Positions 53,641 to 63,016 are shown, counted from the stretch's first letter. The stretch: DNA of 64,000 nt from Agrobacterium tumefaciens (GCA_025559845.1 CP048470.1:286001-350000), one strand, 5' to 3'. The notes: generated from the sequence alone by a model not told the origin. Numbers and translations are program-made.

Positions 53641-55704
53641 TCAGAGAATGTTGATGACGAGATTGCCATGGGCGTCCACATGGAAGACGCCACTTGGGCC
53701 GACCACTGCGGTCGATTCGCGCTGTTCGACGATTGCAGGCCCCTTCACAGCCTCGCCGACGGGAAGCTTGTAGTGATCGTAGACCGATGTCTCCACGTAG
53801 CCACCGGCTTCCTGGAAAAACACCTGCCGGCTTCCCTTACGGGCATCGGCAACCACGGTTTCATGCGGGCGCGTGACCTGATCCTTGTCGCCACTGGCGC
53901 GCAGGCGCCAAGTGATGACTTCAAGGGGCGCCGCAACCGTACGGCCGAAGAGCTCGCGGTAAAGCTTGAAAAAGGCATCACGCAGTTCCTGAAGGAACGT
54001 CTCCTTCGGCAAGGAGCGATCCGGCAGGACAACCGTGATTTCGTGGCCCTGACCGACATGGCGCATGTCGACGGTATAACGGTTGGTGATTGTGTCCTTC
54101 GGCACGCCTGCAGCAGACACAACTTCCGCACCCTGTGCGGCGAGGTCGTCGAGCAGGCGGTTCATGGCATCGATATCCCAGCTCTCAAGTCCCATCGGAT
54201 GACTTGCGGAGAGATCGACTGCGACCGGTGCAATCAGCAGACCGATTGCCGAGCTGACGCCTGCGCCTGTCGGGCAGATGATGCGATTGATGCCGAGCTT
54301 GCGAGCGATGCCGTAGGCGTGAACCGGACCTGCTCCACCGAAGGCAACCATAGGCAGGGACCGTGGATCAACGCCAAGGTCGGTCGCATGCATGGCCGCA
54401 GCCTTGCTCATCGATTCATTGACGAGATCGTGGATGCCCCAGGCGCATCGTTCGATAGAAACGTCGAGCGATGTCGCGAGTTTGGCCATGGCATCGCGTG
54501 CGGCATCCTTGGAGACCTTGAATGAACCGCCAACGAAGGAGCCCGTTCCCATGTAGCCAAGAAGGATATCCGCGTCGGTCACGGTCGGCTGGGTGCCGCC
54601 ACGCTGGTAGGCCGCAGGTCCTGGCATGGCACCGGCAGAATGTGGACCGACGTCAAGCAGACCAAGCGGGTTCTTGGCGGCGATGGAACCGCCGCCAGCA
54701 CCAATCTCGATCATCTGGATTGACTGAATTTTCAGAGGGAAGCCAGAGCCCTTGCGGAAACGCTGGTAGTGGGCGACCTCCAGGTCCGTCCCGACATTCG
54801 GCTCACCATTCGGGATCAGGCAAAGCTTGGCGGTTGTTCCACCCATATCGAACGAAAGAACACTGTTTTCACCGGCGGTCCGTCCAAATTCCGCAGCAGC
54901 GACCGCGCCGGCCGCAGGACCTGATTCAATCAGACGCACCGGCAATTCAGCGGCGCGACGGCTCGGTACGAGACCACCCGACGAGGTCATCCACAGGACC
55001 TGGCGATCGATCCCCTTGGCCGAGAATTCGCGCTGCAGATGCGCCACGTGACCCGCCATTTGCGGGCGGGTATAGGCGTTTACCACAGTGGTCGACGCAC
55101 GGTCGAACTCCCGCATTTCCGGGCACACTTCAGAAGACAGCGAAACGAATACGTCGGGATATTCTTCGCGAAGCAACGCGGCAACGCGCTGTTCGTGCTG
55201 TGGGTACTTGTAGGCGTGCAAGAGGCACACGGCCACTGAGCGGATACCTTTTTCCTTCAATCGTCCGGCGATATCGCGAACTGTCTCTTCCTTGAGTTCG
55301 GTCATGACCGATCCGTCGGCGGCAATACGCTCTCTCGCACCATAGCTGTTGGCACGCGACACCAGGGGATCGGGGTATTTGATGTTGAGGTCGTAGAGGT
55401 CGTAACGGCCTTCGTTACGGATGCGCAGCATGTCCTGAAAGCCATCCGTGGTGACGAAACCGGTTTCCACACCCTTCCGCTCAAGGACTGCGTTGGTGAC
55501 CACGGTTGTTGCACCAAGCACCTGGAGGTTCTCGATCGAAATGGTGTCCGCAAATTTTTCCAGCAGTTCGGAAACACCCTGAACAACGGCTTCGGCCGGA
55601 TTTTTCGGGGTGCTCAAGACCTTGTGCAGGTGAAGATCGCCCTTGTCGTCCAGGAGCGCGAAATCGGTAAAGGTACCGCCGGTGTCGAAAGCAAGTTTTG
55701 CCAT
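53641..55704 (-). CDS. hyuA: Hydantoinase A/oxoprolinase family subunit
   Basis: A 687-residue HyuA-type protein with the N-terminal actin-like ATPase motif FDTGGTFTDFALLD and the central FDMGGTTAKLCLI near 278. AFGGAGPVHAYGIARKLG near 449 is also a family mark. It activates the substrate with ATP for ring opening by the HyuA-HyuB complex in the cytoplasm. ATG has GAGGGA upstream. The gene starts about 100 bp after a conserved ATA-N9-TAT element and heads an operon with hyuB, SDR and aldolase genes. Hydantoins, 5-oxoproline or related lactams are all possible substrates. Confidence 0.9.
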   Translation of the reverse strand: MAKLAFDTGGTFTDFALLDDKGDLHLHKVLSTPKNPAEAVVQGVSELLEKFADTISIENLQVLGATTVVTNAVLERKGVETGFVTTDGFQDMLRIRNEGRYDLYDLNIKYPDPLVSRANSYGARERIAADGSVMTELKEETVRDIAGRLKEKGIRSVAVCLLHAYKYPQHEQRVAALLREEYPDVFVSLSSEVCPEMREFDRASTTVVNAYTRPQMAGHVAHLQREFSAKGIDRQVLWMTSSGGLVPSRRAAELPVRLIESGPAAGAVAAAEFGRTAGENSVLSFDMGGTTAKLCLIPNGEPNVGTDLEVAHYQRFRKGSGFPLKIQSIQMIEIGAGGGSIAAKNPLGLLDVGPHSAGAMPGPAAYQRGGTQPTVTDADILLGYMGTGSFVGGSFKVSKDAARDAMAKLATSLDVSIERCAWGIHDLVNESMSKAAAMHATDLGVDPRSLPMVAFGGAGPVHAYGIARKLGINRIICPTGAGVSSAIGLLIAPVAVDLSASHPMGLESWDIDAMNRLLDDLAAQGAEVVSAAGVPKDTITNRYTVDMRHVGQGHEITVVLPDRSLPKETFLQELRDAFFKLYRELFGRTVAAPLEVITWRLRASGDKDQVTRPHETVVADARKGSRQVFFQEAGGYVETSVYDHYKLPVGEAVKGPAIVEQRESTAVVGPSGVFHVDAHGNLVINIL

Positions 55705-55804
55705 GTTTCCCTCAGTGCGACGTGACCAGCGGCTATCCCGCTGTGAAGGGGCCGATCTGTTGCGACCCTTTGTCTGTCATGAGGTTAGGCGACGGCTGGC
55801 TGGA

Positions 55805-55853
55805 TTGGCCAACACAACTACGGTCTGCCGCCATATGGTTTGCTTATGACGAA
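55805..55853 (-). promoter_or_regulatory. Conserved 49-nt element (copy A) with ATA-N9-TAT, before hyuA
   Basis: On the plus strand it begins TTGGCCAACACAACT (55805-55819), then TCTGCCGCC and the dyad ATA (55833-55835) - N9 - TAT (55845-55847), ending CGAA. The copy at 62853-62901 aligns without gaps at 39 of 49 positions by my hand count. ATA-N9-TAT is the known binding pattern of the LysR protein Nac. The element lies about 100-150 bp before hyuA and directly after the stop of a Nac-like LysR gene. Confidence 0.7.
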
Positions 55854-55854
55854 G

Positions 55855-56793
55855 TCAGATTGAGCGTATGCCCGGATGATGGCTGCCAAGCAGTTTGCCG
55901 ACGATTTCGACAAGGATGGAGCGCGCTGCCAGAGCGGGTTCTGAAAGCGGCAGATGATCCGAGACGCAGAGTGAAACAGTCGCGTCGATCACCGGCGTTG
56001 TCAGAGGCCGAACCTGCGCACCTGCAAAGCTGGAAGTTTCCGAGACCACAGAGGCCGGCAGGATCGTCGAGCCGAGACCATCGAGCACCGCAGCACCAAG
56101 TGCCGGAATGGATTCGATTTCCGACAGCACATCGGGAACGGATCGGGCCCGGTTCAGGGCATCGTCAATCAACCGGCGCAGAAAGTGGTTCTTGCTGGGC
56201 AACAGCAGGGGGTGACCATTCAGCGCAGAGAGTGGAAGCGGCTGTCCGGCCTCAGCTGGAAGCTCCATGTCGGCCGGAGACACCAGGAACATTTCTTCGC
56301 GGAACAGCGGCTGCAGCGTCACGCCTTTGATCGGGTTGGACGTATAGATCAGCGCCATGTCCATCTTGCCGGTCATCACGAGCTCGCTCAGGATATGACC
56401 GAAACTGTCGTTGATGTGGACGATGATCTGCGGGTACTTCGCGCGGATTTCCTTGAGGATCGGCAGGGAGAGAGCACTCGACGACGAATAGGTGGCAAGC
56501 CCGATCGATACGCGCCCTGCGACCGATTTGGCCGATTGTTCGATGTCGGTCTGTGCCTGGTCGATCTGACGCAGCATGATCTGTGCGTGGCGATAAAGGA
56601 TCATGCCTGCTTCTGTCGGCGTAATACCGACATTGCTACGGATCAGAAGCTGGTGGCGAAAATGGGCTTCAAGAGAGGCGATCTGTTGCGACAGAGCCGG
56701 TTGGGCAATACGCAACAGACTTGCCGCTCTCGATACGCTACCGGTATCGACGATCTTGACGAAGCTTTTCAGTTTTTTGAAATCGACACTCAT
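55855..56793 (-). CDS. LysR-family regulator, Nac-like
   Basis: A 312-residue LysR protein. The HTH region LKSFVKIVDTGSVSRAASLL and IAQPALSQQIASLE is close to enterobacterial Nac, and LLIRSNVGITPTEAG continues the match. Residues about 90-300 form the co-inducer domain. I chose ATG at 56793 over a TTG three codons earlier. The gene sits between the aminotransferase gene (75-bp gap) and hyuA (150-bp gap), all on the minus strand. Two promoters in this block carry ATA-N9-TAT elements, so it is the likely activator of both the Liv operon and the hyu operon. The inducer is unknown. Confidence 0.88.
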   Translation of the reverse strand: MSVDFKKLKSFVKIVDTGSVSRAASLLRIAQPALSQQIASLEAHFRHQLLIRSNVGITPTEAGMILYRHAQIMLRQIDQAQTDIEQSAKSVAGRVSIGLATYSSSSALSLPILKEIRAKYPQIIVHINDSFGHILSELVMTGKMDMALIYTSNPIKGVTLQPLFREEMFLVSPADMELPAEAGQPLPLSALNGHPLLLPSKNHFLRRLIDDALNRARSVPDVLSEIESIPALGAAVLDGLGSTILPASVVSETSSFAGAQVRPLTTPVIDATVSLCVSDHLPLSEPALAARSILVEIVGKLLGSHHPGIRSI

Positions 56794-56868
56794 GGTTCCC
56801 AAGCCTTTGGCCGGAACCTAAGGCCAGCAGGACGCAAATTGCAAGGCCTCCTGCCGGCGTAGCAGCAA

Positions 56869-58077
56869 CTACTGGAGTTGCGTCACAGCCCGCTCGATAC
56901 GGCTGCAAGCCTCCTGAATAACCTCCATGGAGGTTGCAAATGACAGGCGGAAATGCGGAGAGAGCCCATAAGCTGCCCCTTGCAGTGCGGCAACGCCGAC
57001 GCCATCGAGAAGGTAGAGGACGAAATCGAGATCGTTCTCGATCACCTTGCCATCCGGTGTCTTTTTCCCAATGACGCCGCTGCAGTTTGGATAGAGATAG
57101 AATGCTCCATCTGGCACGGCGCAGGAAAGGCCAGGAATAGCGTTGAGCTTGGCGCAGGCATAATCGCGCCTTTCCTTGTAGACATCGGTGCTCTCAGCAA
57201 TAAACCGCTGGTCGTCGGACAAGGCATGTGCGGCTGCCGCCTGACTGATGGATGAGGGGCAAGATGACATTTGTGACTGAAGTTTGTTGATGGCAGCAAC
57301 GAGTGGCGCCGGTCCTGCTGCGTAGCCGATACGCCAGCCCGTCATGGCGTAGGATTTGGAGACACCGTTCGCCAGAAGCACACGGTCCTTGAGCGCAGGC
57401 ACAGCCGCCACAAGTGTCGTCATCGGCTCATCCTTGAACCAGACCTGATCGTAGATGTCGTCGCAAAGCACAAAGACGTGGGGGTGGCGCAACAACACCG
57501 CACCGAGCGCCTCAAGTTCACGTCTGGTATAGGCAGCCCCCGTCGGATTGGAGGGTGCGTTGAGGATGAGCCAGAGCGTTTTCGGCGTAATTGCCATTTC
57601 GAGCGCTTCCGGCGTCAGCTTGAAACCCTTGTCCTGCGGGCACTCGACGATGACAGGCTTACCTTCATTGGCGATGACCATGTCAGGATAAGACACCCAG
57701 TAGGGCGCCGGGATGATAACTTCAGCATCGTTTTCGACACTCGCCATCAGGGCTAGAAACAGGATCTGCTTGGCACCTCCACCAACACAAATCTCGTTGT
57801 CGGCGTAGGTCACGCCAAGACGGCGCGCAAAATCACCGATGATTGCCTTGCGCAGCGCCGGCGTTCCGTTGACCGCGGTATATTTCGTCTCACCGCGATC
57901 GATTGCGGCGTGCGCTGCGGCCTTGACGTTTTCCGGGGTATCGAAGTCCGGCTCTCCAACCGTGAGATCAACGATATCTCGGCCAGCGGCCTTCAATTCC
58001 CGGGCGCGTGCTGCAGCCGCCGTACTGGGCGATACTTTTATCCTGGACACGCGTGTTGCAGGCACGAATGTGCTCAT
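56869..58077 (-). CDS. PLP-dependent aminotransferase, class I/II (AspC/AatA type)
   Basis: A 402-residue fold-type I aminotransferase. The N-terminus RVSRIKVSPSTAAAARA and DLTVGEPDFDTPENV are typical of subgroup I-gamma aspartate-type enzymes. NAPSNPTGAAYTR near 176 and the PLP Lys in GVSKSYAMTGWRIGY near 242 are present. The gene is 41 bp after livF and before the LysR gene, so it probably removes the amino group from the amino acid that is imported or released by the hyu enzymes. Exact donor specificity cannot be read from sequence. Confidence 0.9.
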   Translation of the reverse strand: MSTFVPATRVSRIKVSPSTAAAARARELKAAGRDIVDLTVGEPDFDTPENVKAAAHAAIDRGETKYTAVNGTPALRKAIIGDFARRLGVTYADNEICVGGGAKQILFLALMASVENDAEVIIPAPYWVSYPDMVIANEGKPVIVECPQDKGFKLTPEALEMAITPKTLWLILNAPSNPTGAAYTRRELEALGAVLLRHPHVFVLCDDIYDQVWFKDEPMTTLVAAVPALKDRVLLANGVSKSYAMTGWRIGYAAGPAPLVAAINKLQSQMSSCPSSISQAAAAHALSDDQRFIAESTDVYKERRDYACAKLNAIPGLSCAVPDGAFYLYPNCSGVIGKKTPDGKVIENDLDFVLYLLDGVGVAALQGAAYGLSPHFRLSFATSMEVIQEACSRIERAVTQLQ

Positions 58078-58118
58078 TGGAACTTCCTTAGTCTTGTTGG
58101 TCAGGGAGTTACGAAGCG

Positions 58119-58859
58119 TCAGTGGACAGCTTCGGTTTCACCGCGCATTTTTCCGGTCAGGAACAATTCGCCGAGTTCATCGTGGGTGATGTCTTTGGGA
58201 AGGCCATCCCAGATCACCTTGCCGAGGCGCAGAATGACAGCGCGTTCAGCGACTTCCATCGCCTTCTTCGTGTTCTGCTCGACCAAAAGGATCGTCATGC
58301 CATCCGCATGCAGCCGCAGCAATTCGTCAAAAACGATCCCGATTGCTGCCGGTGACAGGCCCACCGATGGCTCATCGACGAGCAGGACCTTCGGCCGCTG
58401 GAGAACGGCCATCGCCACTTCCAGAAGCTGCTGCTCGCCACCCGACATGTTGCCGGCAAGCGTGGAGCGACGGGTCTTCAGGATCGGGAAAAGATCATAG
58501 ACGTAGTCACGATCCGCCTTCACCTTGGCATCACGGATCGTATAGGCCGCCATCTGCAGGTTTTCATCGACGGTCATCACGGGGAAATTACAACGTCCCT
58601 GGGGAACGAAGGACATACCCTCCCCCAGGATGGCACGAGACTTTGCACCTGCGATATCCTTGCCGCGCCAGTCAATGCCGCCCCCCTTGACGGTCGTCAT
58701 TCCATAGAGGGTTTTGAGAAGCGTCGATTTCCCGGCGCCATTCGGACCCATCAAGGCAACGAACTGGCCTGCCGGAATATCGAGATCGACGCCGTTCAGA
58801 ATATCGAGGTTGCCGTAGCCTGCACGCAGGTCACGGATGAGGAGATTGGAGTTAGCCAC
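58119..58859 (-). CDS. livF: Branched-chain-type amino-acid ABC ATPase (LivF)
   Basis: A 246-residue ATPase with Walker A GPNGAGKST near 38, the signature MSGGEQQLLEVAMAVL near 135 and KVLLVDEPSVGLSP as Walker B. GTG at 58859 is preferred: it overlaps the livG stop, follows GGGAGG by nine bases and gives the normal LivF start; longer frames would run into livG. It forms the ATPase pair with LivG. Confidence 0.92.
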   Translation of the reverse strand: MANSNLLIRDLRAGYGNLDILNGVDLDIPAGQFVALMGPNGAGKSTLLKTLYGMTTVKGGGIDWRGKDIAGAKSRAILGEGMSFVPQGRCNFPVMTVDENLQMAAYTIRDAKVKADRDYVYDLFPILKTRRSTLAGNMSGGEQQLLEVAMAVLQRPKVLLVDEPSVGLSPAAIGIVFDELLRLHADGMTILLVEQNTKKAMEVAERAVILRLGKVIWDGLPKDITHDELGELFLTGKMRGETEAVH

Positions 58860-59625
58860 CAAGATAGGCCTCCCTGACACGCTGGTCCTGAATGATGTCG
58901 TGTGGTGCCCCCTCGACAAGCTTCGTGCCCTGATCGAGGACAATCACCCGCTGACAAATGCTCGTCACCACATCGATATTGTGTTCGATGACGAGGAAGC
59001 TGACGCCCAGCGACTTGTTGGCATAGAGGATCGTGTCGACGACGCGCTCGATAATCTTCGGATTGATGCCCGCCATCGGCTCGTCCAGCAGGATGAGTTT
59101 CGGCTCAGGCATCAACATCGAGGCAAACTGGATGAGCTTCTGCTGACCGCCCGACAGATTGCCGGCCGGCTGGTGACGGACGTCCCAAAGGCCTGCCATC
59201 CTGATTAGTTCCCGTGCACGTTCCCGCAGTCCGTCGATACGGCTTTTCGATAGCTTGCCAAGCCCGAAGGTCGAAGCAAGAGTGGGAAACGTAAACATCT
59301 GGCCGGCGATGATCAGATTTTCTTCCACATCGAGCGACTTGAATGTCACCGTCTTCTGGAAGGAGCGCAACATGCGCCCCTCGCGGGCAATCCGGTTGAG
59401 CGACCAACCGGTGATATCCTGGCCATCGAGAATGACCGTACCGGAATCAGGCCGGGCAAGGCCCGAGCTGCAGTCGAAGAATGTCGATTTTCCCGAGCCG
59501 TTCGGTCCGATCAGACCGGCAATCTCACCCCGGTTGATATGGATAGAGACATCGTTGACCGCGCGGATTGCGCCATAGGATTTGCAGAGATTGCGGATTT
59601 CGAGGATCGGCAGGTGACTGGTCAT
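58852..59625 (-). CDS. livG: Branched-chain-type amino-acid ABC ATPase (LivG)
   Basis: A 257-residue ATPase with Walker A GPNGSGKST near 39, signature LSGGQQKLIQFASML near 149 and LILLDEPMAGINPK as Walker B. ATG at 59625 follows GGAGGT and overlaps the livM stop by four bases. Substrates of this class include branched-chain amino acids, amides and urea. The hyu and aminotransferase genes suggest a less usual nitrogen compound here. Confidence 0.92.
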   Translation of the reverse strand: MTSHLPILEIRNLCKSYGAIRAVNDVSIHINRGEIAGLIGPNGSGKSTFFDCSSGLARPDSGTVILDGQDITGWSLNRIAREGRMLRSFQKTVTFKSLDVEENLIIAGQMFTFPTLASTFGLGKLSKSRIDGLRERARELIRMAGLWDVRHQPAGNLSGGQQKLIQFASMLMPEPKLILLDEPMAGINPKIIERVVDTILYANKSLGVSFLVIEHNIDVVTSICQRVIVLDQGTKLVEGAPHDIIQDQRVREAYLGG

Positions 59626-60608
59626 TTTGCACCTCCGATCATGTTCCAGAAGCGGTTGATGAGCGGCGCACAGCCATTCTTGAACCAGAACACGAGAACC
59701 AGAAGGCAACCGCCATAGGCAATCATGCGCAACTCAGGGGTAATGCGAAGAGCCTCGGTCAATCCGACGAACAAGAGGCTGCCGAACACCGTACCTGAGA
59801 TCATTCCGGCACCTCCACCGAGCACGATGATCAGCATGGTGGTGGAGTAGTACATCTGGAAGGTCAACGGGCTGACGACCGTAAGGTAATAGGCATAGAG
59901 GCAACCGCCGACACCGGCAAAGACAGCACTGATCATGAAGACGATCAGTTTGTAGCGCCAGGTGGGCACTCCGAGAGATTCAGCCAGCGTTTCGTTTTCA
60001 CGGATCGCCACCATGTTGCGCCCTGCCGGCGAGCGGACAAGTGCCCACGCAGCAAGCGTTGCCAGAACACCGATTGCCAGAGCGAGGTAATAGAAGTTCG
60101 TCGTGCCGCTGACGGTGAACGACCACGGGCCGAGCTCAAAGTAGGGCTTCGGAATACCGGACAGACCCATGTCGCCACGCGTGAGCGATACCCAGTTCTT
60201 CGAAATTGCCTGACCGATGATGACAAATCCAAGCGTACACATGACGAAAGAGGTCGAGCGGAGGCGCAAAGCCGGGATGCCAAGCGGGAGAGCAAGGGCG
60301 CCGGAGACGACACCTGCGGCAATCAGATTGACGTAGAACGGTGTTTCGAAATGGACAGCGAGCAAGCCTGCCGTGTAGGCCCCGATGCCGAAGAATGCCG
60401 CCTGAGCAAGCGAAAGAAGACCCGTATAGCCAACCAGCAGGTTAAGACCATGCGCGGGAAGCATGAAGATCAACGCGATAATAAGAGCGTGCGTGACGTA
60501 TCGTGTTCCGATGAAGGGAAACACGAGGGCCAGAACGACCAGGAGAAGGGCAAGCGGGATACGAAGATCGCGCCGGCGCAGCTTGCCTGCTGTGTCTGTG
60601 AGTGACAT
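59622..60608 (-). CDS. livM: Branched-chain-type amino-acid ABC permease (LivM)
   Basis: A 328-residue permease with about nine helices. Typical stretches are GLNLLVGYTGLLSLAQAAFFG near 55 and GGAGMISGTVFGSLLF near 264. ATG has GAGGAC upstream. It is 42 bp after livH and forms the translocation channel with it. Confidence 0.92.
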   Translation of the reverse strand: MSLTDTAGKLRRRDLRIPLALLLVVLALVFPFIGTRYVTHALIIALIFMLPAHGLNLLVGYTGLLSLAQAAFFGIGAYTAGLLAVHFETPFYVNLIAAGVVSGALALPLGIPALRLRSTSFVMCTLGFVIIGQAISKNWVSLTRGDMGLSGIPKPYFELGPWSFTVSGTTNFYYLALAIGVLATLAAWALVRSPAGRNMVAIRENETLAESLGVPTWRYKLIVFMISAVFAGVGGCLYAYYLTVVSPLTFQMYYSTTMLIIVLGGGAGMISGTVFGSLLFVGLTEALRITPELRMIAYGGCLLVLVFWFKNGCAPLINRFWNMIGGAK

Positions 60609-60650
60609 GTCTAGTCCTCAAAGTTCGAGTACATGCGGCGGGCGCGGCTA

Positions 60651-61523
60651 TCAGAAGCGCGCCTGCGTCGAGAAAAGACCGTGCGGACGCCACATCAGCA
60701 TCAGGATCAGCGTTGCAAAACCAACGGTGTCTCTGAATTGCAGGCCGATATAGGTCGCGACAAGGCTTTCGGCGATGCCGAGGATCATGGCGGCAAACAA
60801 CGTGCCGCGAACGTTTCCAAGACCGCCCATGATGATGATCGGAAGCGTCTTGAAGGTGATGAGTTCGCCCATGCCGCCGTAGACACTGACATTGACAGGT
60901 GCTGTCAGCACACCGGAAAGTGCTGCAAGTGCGGCACCGAGAATGAAGGTGCGCAAGACGACCTGCGGCACATCGATACCGACAACCCCGCAACATTCAA
61001 CGTTCTGCGACACGGCCCGCATCGCCATTCCGAGACGGCTATAGGTCACCATGAGTTCGAGGCCGATGAAGACCATGATACAGACGATGAGAATGAGAAT
61101 GCGTTGTTGCGCAAGGCTGAAACCGAGGATCGAGATTGGCTCGATGTAGCCGCCGGAGAAGAACTTGTAGCCGCCACCGAACACGAAGATCACCGTGTTC
61201 TGCAGGATCAGCGCGATGCCGAGGGTGGCAAGCACCCCCGATTCCGGAGGTGCGCCAACCATGCGCCGCATGACCAACTGGCCAACGACATAAGCAACGA
61301 CGATCGTCGCAAGGACGCCAACGACGATCGACGCTTCGTACGACAGACCAAGATAGTCGATCGCAAACCAAGCTCCGAACGTGCCGAGCATGTAATATTC
61401 GCCATGGGCGAAGTTGATGGCCCTCAGCACGCCAAAGATCATGGTCATGCCAACGGCAACGATCGCATAGACGGAACCGGTGACAATCCCGTTTACGACC
61501 TGCTCGAGAATGGTCGAGAGCAT
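60651..61523 (-). CDS. livH: Branched-chain-type amino-acid ABC permease (LivH)
   Basis: A 290-residue permease. VNGIVTGSVYAIVAVGMTMIFG near 10 and INFAHGEYYMLG near 37 are the normal opening of LivH proteins, and GGLGNVRGTLFAAMILG lies near 232. GGAGG lies nine bases before the ATG. A long open frame on the opposite strand covers this gene and its neighbours but has no coding character of its own. Confidence 0.92.
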   Translation of the reverse strand: MLSTILEQVVNGIVTGSVYAIVAVGMTMIFGVLRAINFAHGEYYMLGTFGAWFAIDYLGLSYEASIVVGVLATIVVAYVVGQLVMRRMVGAPPESGVLATLGIALILQNTVIFVFGGGYKFFSGGYIEPISILGFSLAQQRILILIVCIMVFIGLELMVTYSRLGMAMRAVSQNVECCGVVGIDVPQVVLRTFILGAALAALSGVLTAPVNVSVYGGMGELITFKTLPIIIMGGLGNVRGTLFAAMILGIAESLVATYIGLQFRDTVGFATLILMLMWRPHGLFSTQARF

Positions 61524-61544
61524 AGTTTCATTCCTCCCAGCGAC

Positions 61545-62726
61545 TTAGTTGGCAGGATACTGGATGTCCGCCGAGTATGCGCCTTTGATACTCGGTACGC
61601 CATTTTCGATCTGCAGGAGGATCATCGGCAAGCGAGCCTGGTTGTGGTCGTCAAAGGTCACCTCGCCGACAGGGCTTTCGTATTTGATCTTGGAAAGCGC
61701 GTCGCGAACTGCAACCTTGTCGGCGCTTCCGGCCTGCTTGATCGCCTGGGACAGCAAATTGACGGTGTCCCAATGCACGTAAGCGTGGTTGTTCGGGGCT
61801 TCGCTATAGGTCGTTGTGAACTTTTCGACAAAGGCCTTGCTGGCGGCGGAGTCATATTGCGGAAGCCATGCAGCCGCCTCGACGGCACCCTCCATCGCCT
61901 TCGGCGCGGCCTTGATTGTCTTTTCCGTATTGAATTCGCCATTGCCGATCAGTGTGACCTTACCGGCCATCCCAAGCTCAAGCATCTGGCGGGCAATGAT
62001 TGGCGTGGTGTCTGCCAGGCCGTACATGATGATGGCCTGCGCGCCATTGTCGCGGATCTTTGCGAGGACACTGCGAAAGTCGACTTCGCCTTCCTTGTAG
62101 TAATCTTCGCTCAGGATCTCGCCCTTGTAGTCGGGCAGATATTTCTTGGTGAAGGTGATCGCGGAGCGACCGTAGTCGCTATCAACAGACAGGACAGAGA
62201 ACTTGGTGAAACCACGCTGTTCTGCCGCATATTTGGTGATGACGAGGGCTCGGTTCTCATCTGTCGGGTAGTTGCGATAGGTCCATTTGAAGCCACCGAC
62301 ACCCGCCTGATAGGTGATCTTCGGGTTGGAAGAAGCAGCGTTCAGGAGGAGGACTTCCGCATCTTCCGCGACCGGTTGCATGGCAAGGGTAACAGAGCTC
62401 GATACGTCGCCGATGACGAAATCAACGCCGTCCTGATCGATCAGGCGACGGATCGCCGAAACGCCTTCTACAGGTGTTCCCTGGCTATCGGCATTGAACA
62501 GTTCGATCTGCATGCCATTGACGCCGCCGGCAGCATTGATGTCTTTCACAGCAAGTTCGGCACCATGCATGGAAAACGCGCCGTAGCGGGCGTTAGGGCC
62601 GCTCATCGGCGCAACGATTCCAAGCTTGATGGTGTCTGCAGCCTGAACCGGAGCTGCAAAAGCACCGGCGACAGATAGGATCGCGGTCGAGATGCAGAGC
62701 ATCCTGCGAGTAAACTTGTATGTCAT
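61545..62726 (-). CDS. Branched-chain-type amino-acid ABC binding protein (LivJ-like)
   Basis: A 393-residue periplasmic binding protein. The signal peptide ends at APVQAAD near residue 30. KLGIVAPMSGPNARYG near 35 and ELAVKDINAAGGVNGMQI are the class marks. It is the first gene of a minus-strand operon SBP-livH-livM-livG-livF followed by the aminotransferase gene. The upstream region holds the second copy of the 49-nt ATA-N9-TAT element, about 127-175 bp before the ATG. GGAGTGGG lies before the start. The ligand is not evident. Confidence 0.9.
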   Translation of the reverse strand: MTYKFTRRMLCISTAILSVAGAFAAPVQAADTIKLGIVAPMSGPNARYGAFSMHGAELAVKDINAAGGVNGMQIELFNADSQGTPVEGVSAIRRLIDQDGVDFVIGDVSSSVTLAMQPVAEDAEVLLLNAASSNPKITYQAGVGGFKWTYRNYPTDENRALVITKYAAEQRGFTKFSVLSVDSDYGRSAITFTKKYLPDYKGEILSEDYYKEGEVDFRSVLAKIRDNGAQAIIMYGLADTTPIIARQMLELGMAGKVTLIGNGEFNTEKTIKAAPKAMEGAVEAAAWLPQYDSAASKAFVEKFTTTYSEAPNNHAYVHWDTVNLLSQAIKQAGSADKVAVRDALSKIKYESPVGEVTFDDHNQARLPMILLQIENGVPSIKGAYSADIQYPAN

Positions 62727-62852
62727 GTTCCCACTCCGTGTGTTCGGATGACGTCGTCCGGCTCCATGCCGTGCGCGAAATGCCGCTTTTTGCGGTTCTT
62801 CTTAGCCAGTCTTCATTCCGGCTTATGTCACAGTAGGTTCATGCAGGCTTGC

Positions 62853-62901
62853 TTGGCCAACACAACTCCTTTCTGCCGCCATAGCGTTTCGTTATAGCGA
62901 A
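62853..62901 (-). promoter_or_regulatory. Conserved 49-nt element (copy B) with ATA-N9-TAT, before the Liv operon
   Basis: On the plus strand it begins TTGGCCAACACAACT (62853-62867), then TCTGCCGCC and ATA (62881-62883) - N9 - TAT (62893-62895), ending CGAA. It aligns without gaps to copy A at 55805 and has the same orientation towards its downstream gene. Confidence 0.7.
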
Positions 62902-63016
62902 TTGTCGTATCGGGAGTGTCCCTAGGTCGACCTGCGTCAAAAGCATGCCTGCCGTGAAAGCAAATGCATTCATTTTCAGCATCGATAAGACTAAATAATG
63001 CGCATCACACAAACAC

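Noticed and set aside
52608..53654. A 348-codon plus-strand open frame opposite hyuB
   Set aside because: It is antisense to hyuB, has no family motif and no ribosome site, and is explained by third-position GC bias.
53560..55295. Two long plus-strand open frames opposite hyuA
   Set aside because: Both mirror the hyuA codons; translations are low-complexity and basic. hyuA motifs on the other strand are decisive.
60633..62678. A 681-codon plus-strand open frame opposite the livH and binding-protein genes
   Set aside because: It lies wholly antisense to well-supported Liv genes. Its translation is rich in Asp, His, Arg and Gly without domain pattern, the usual effect of GC-rich codon use on the other strand.
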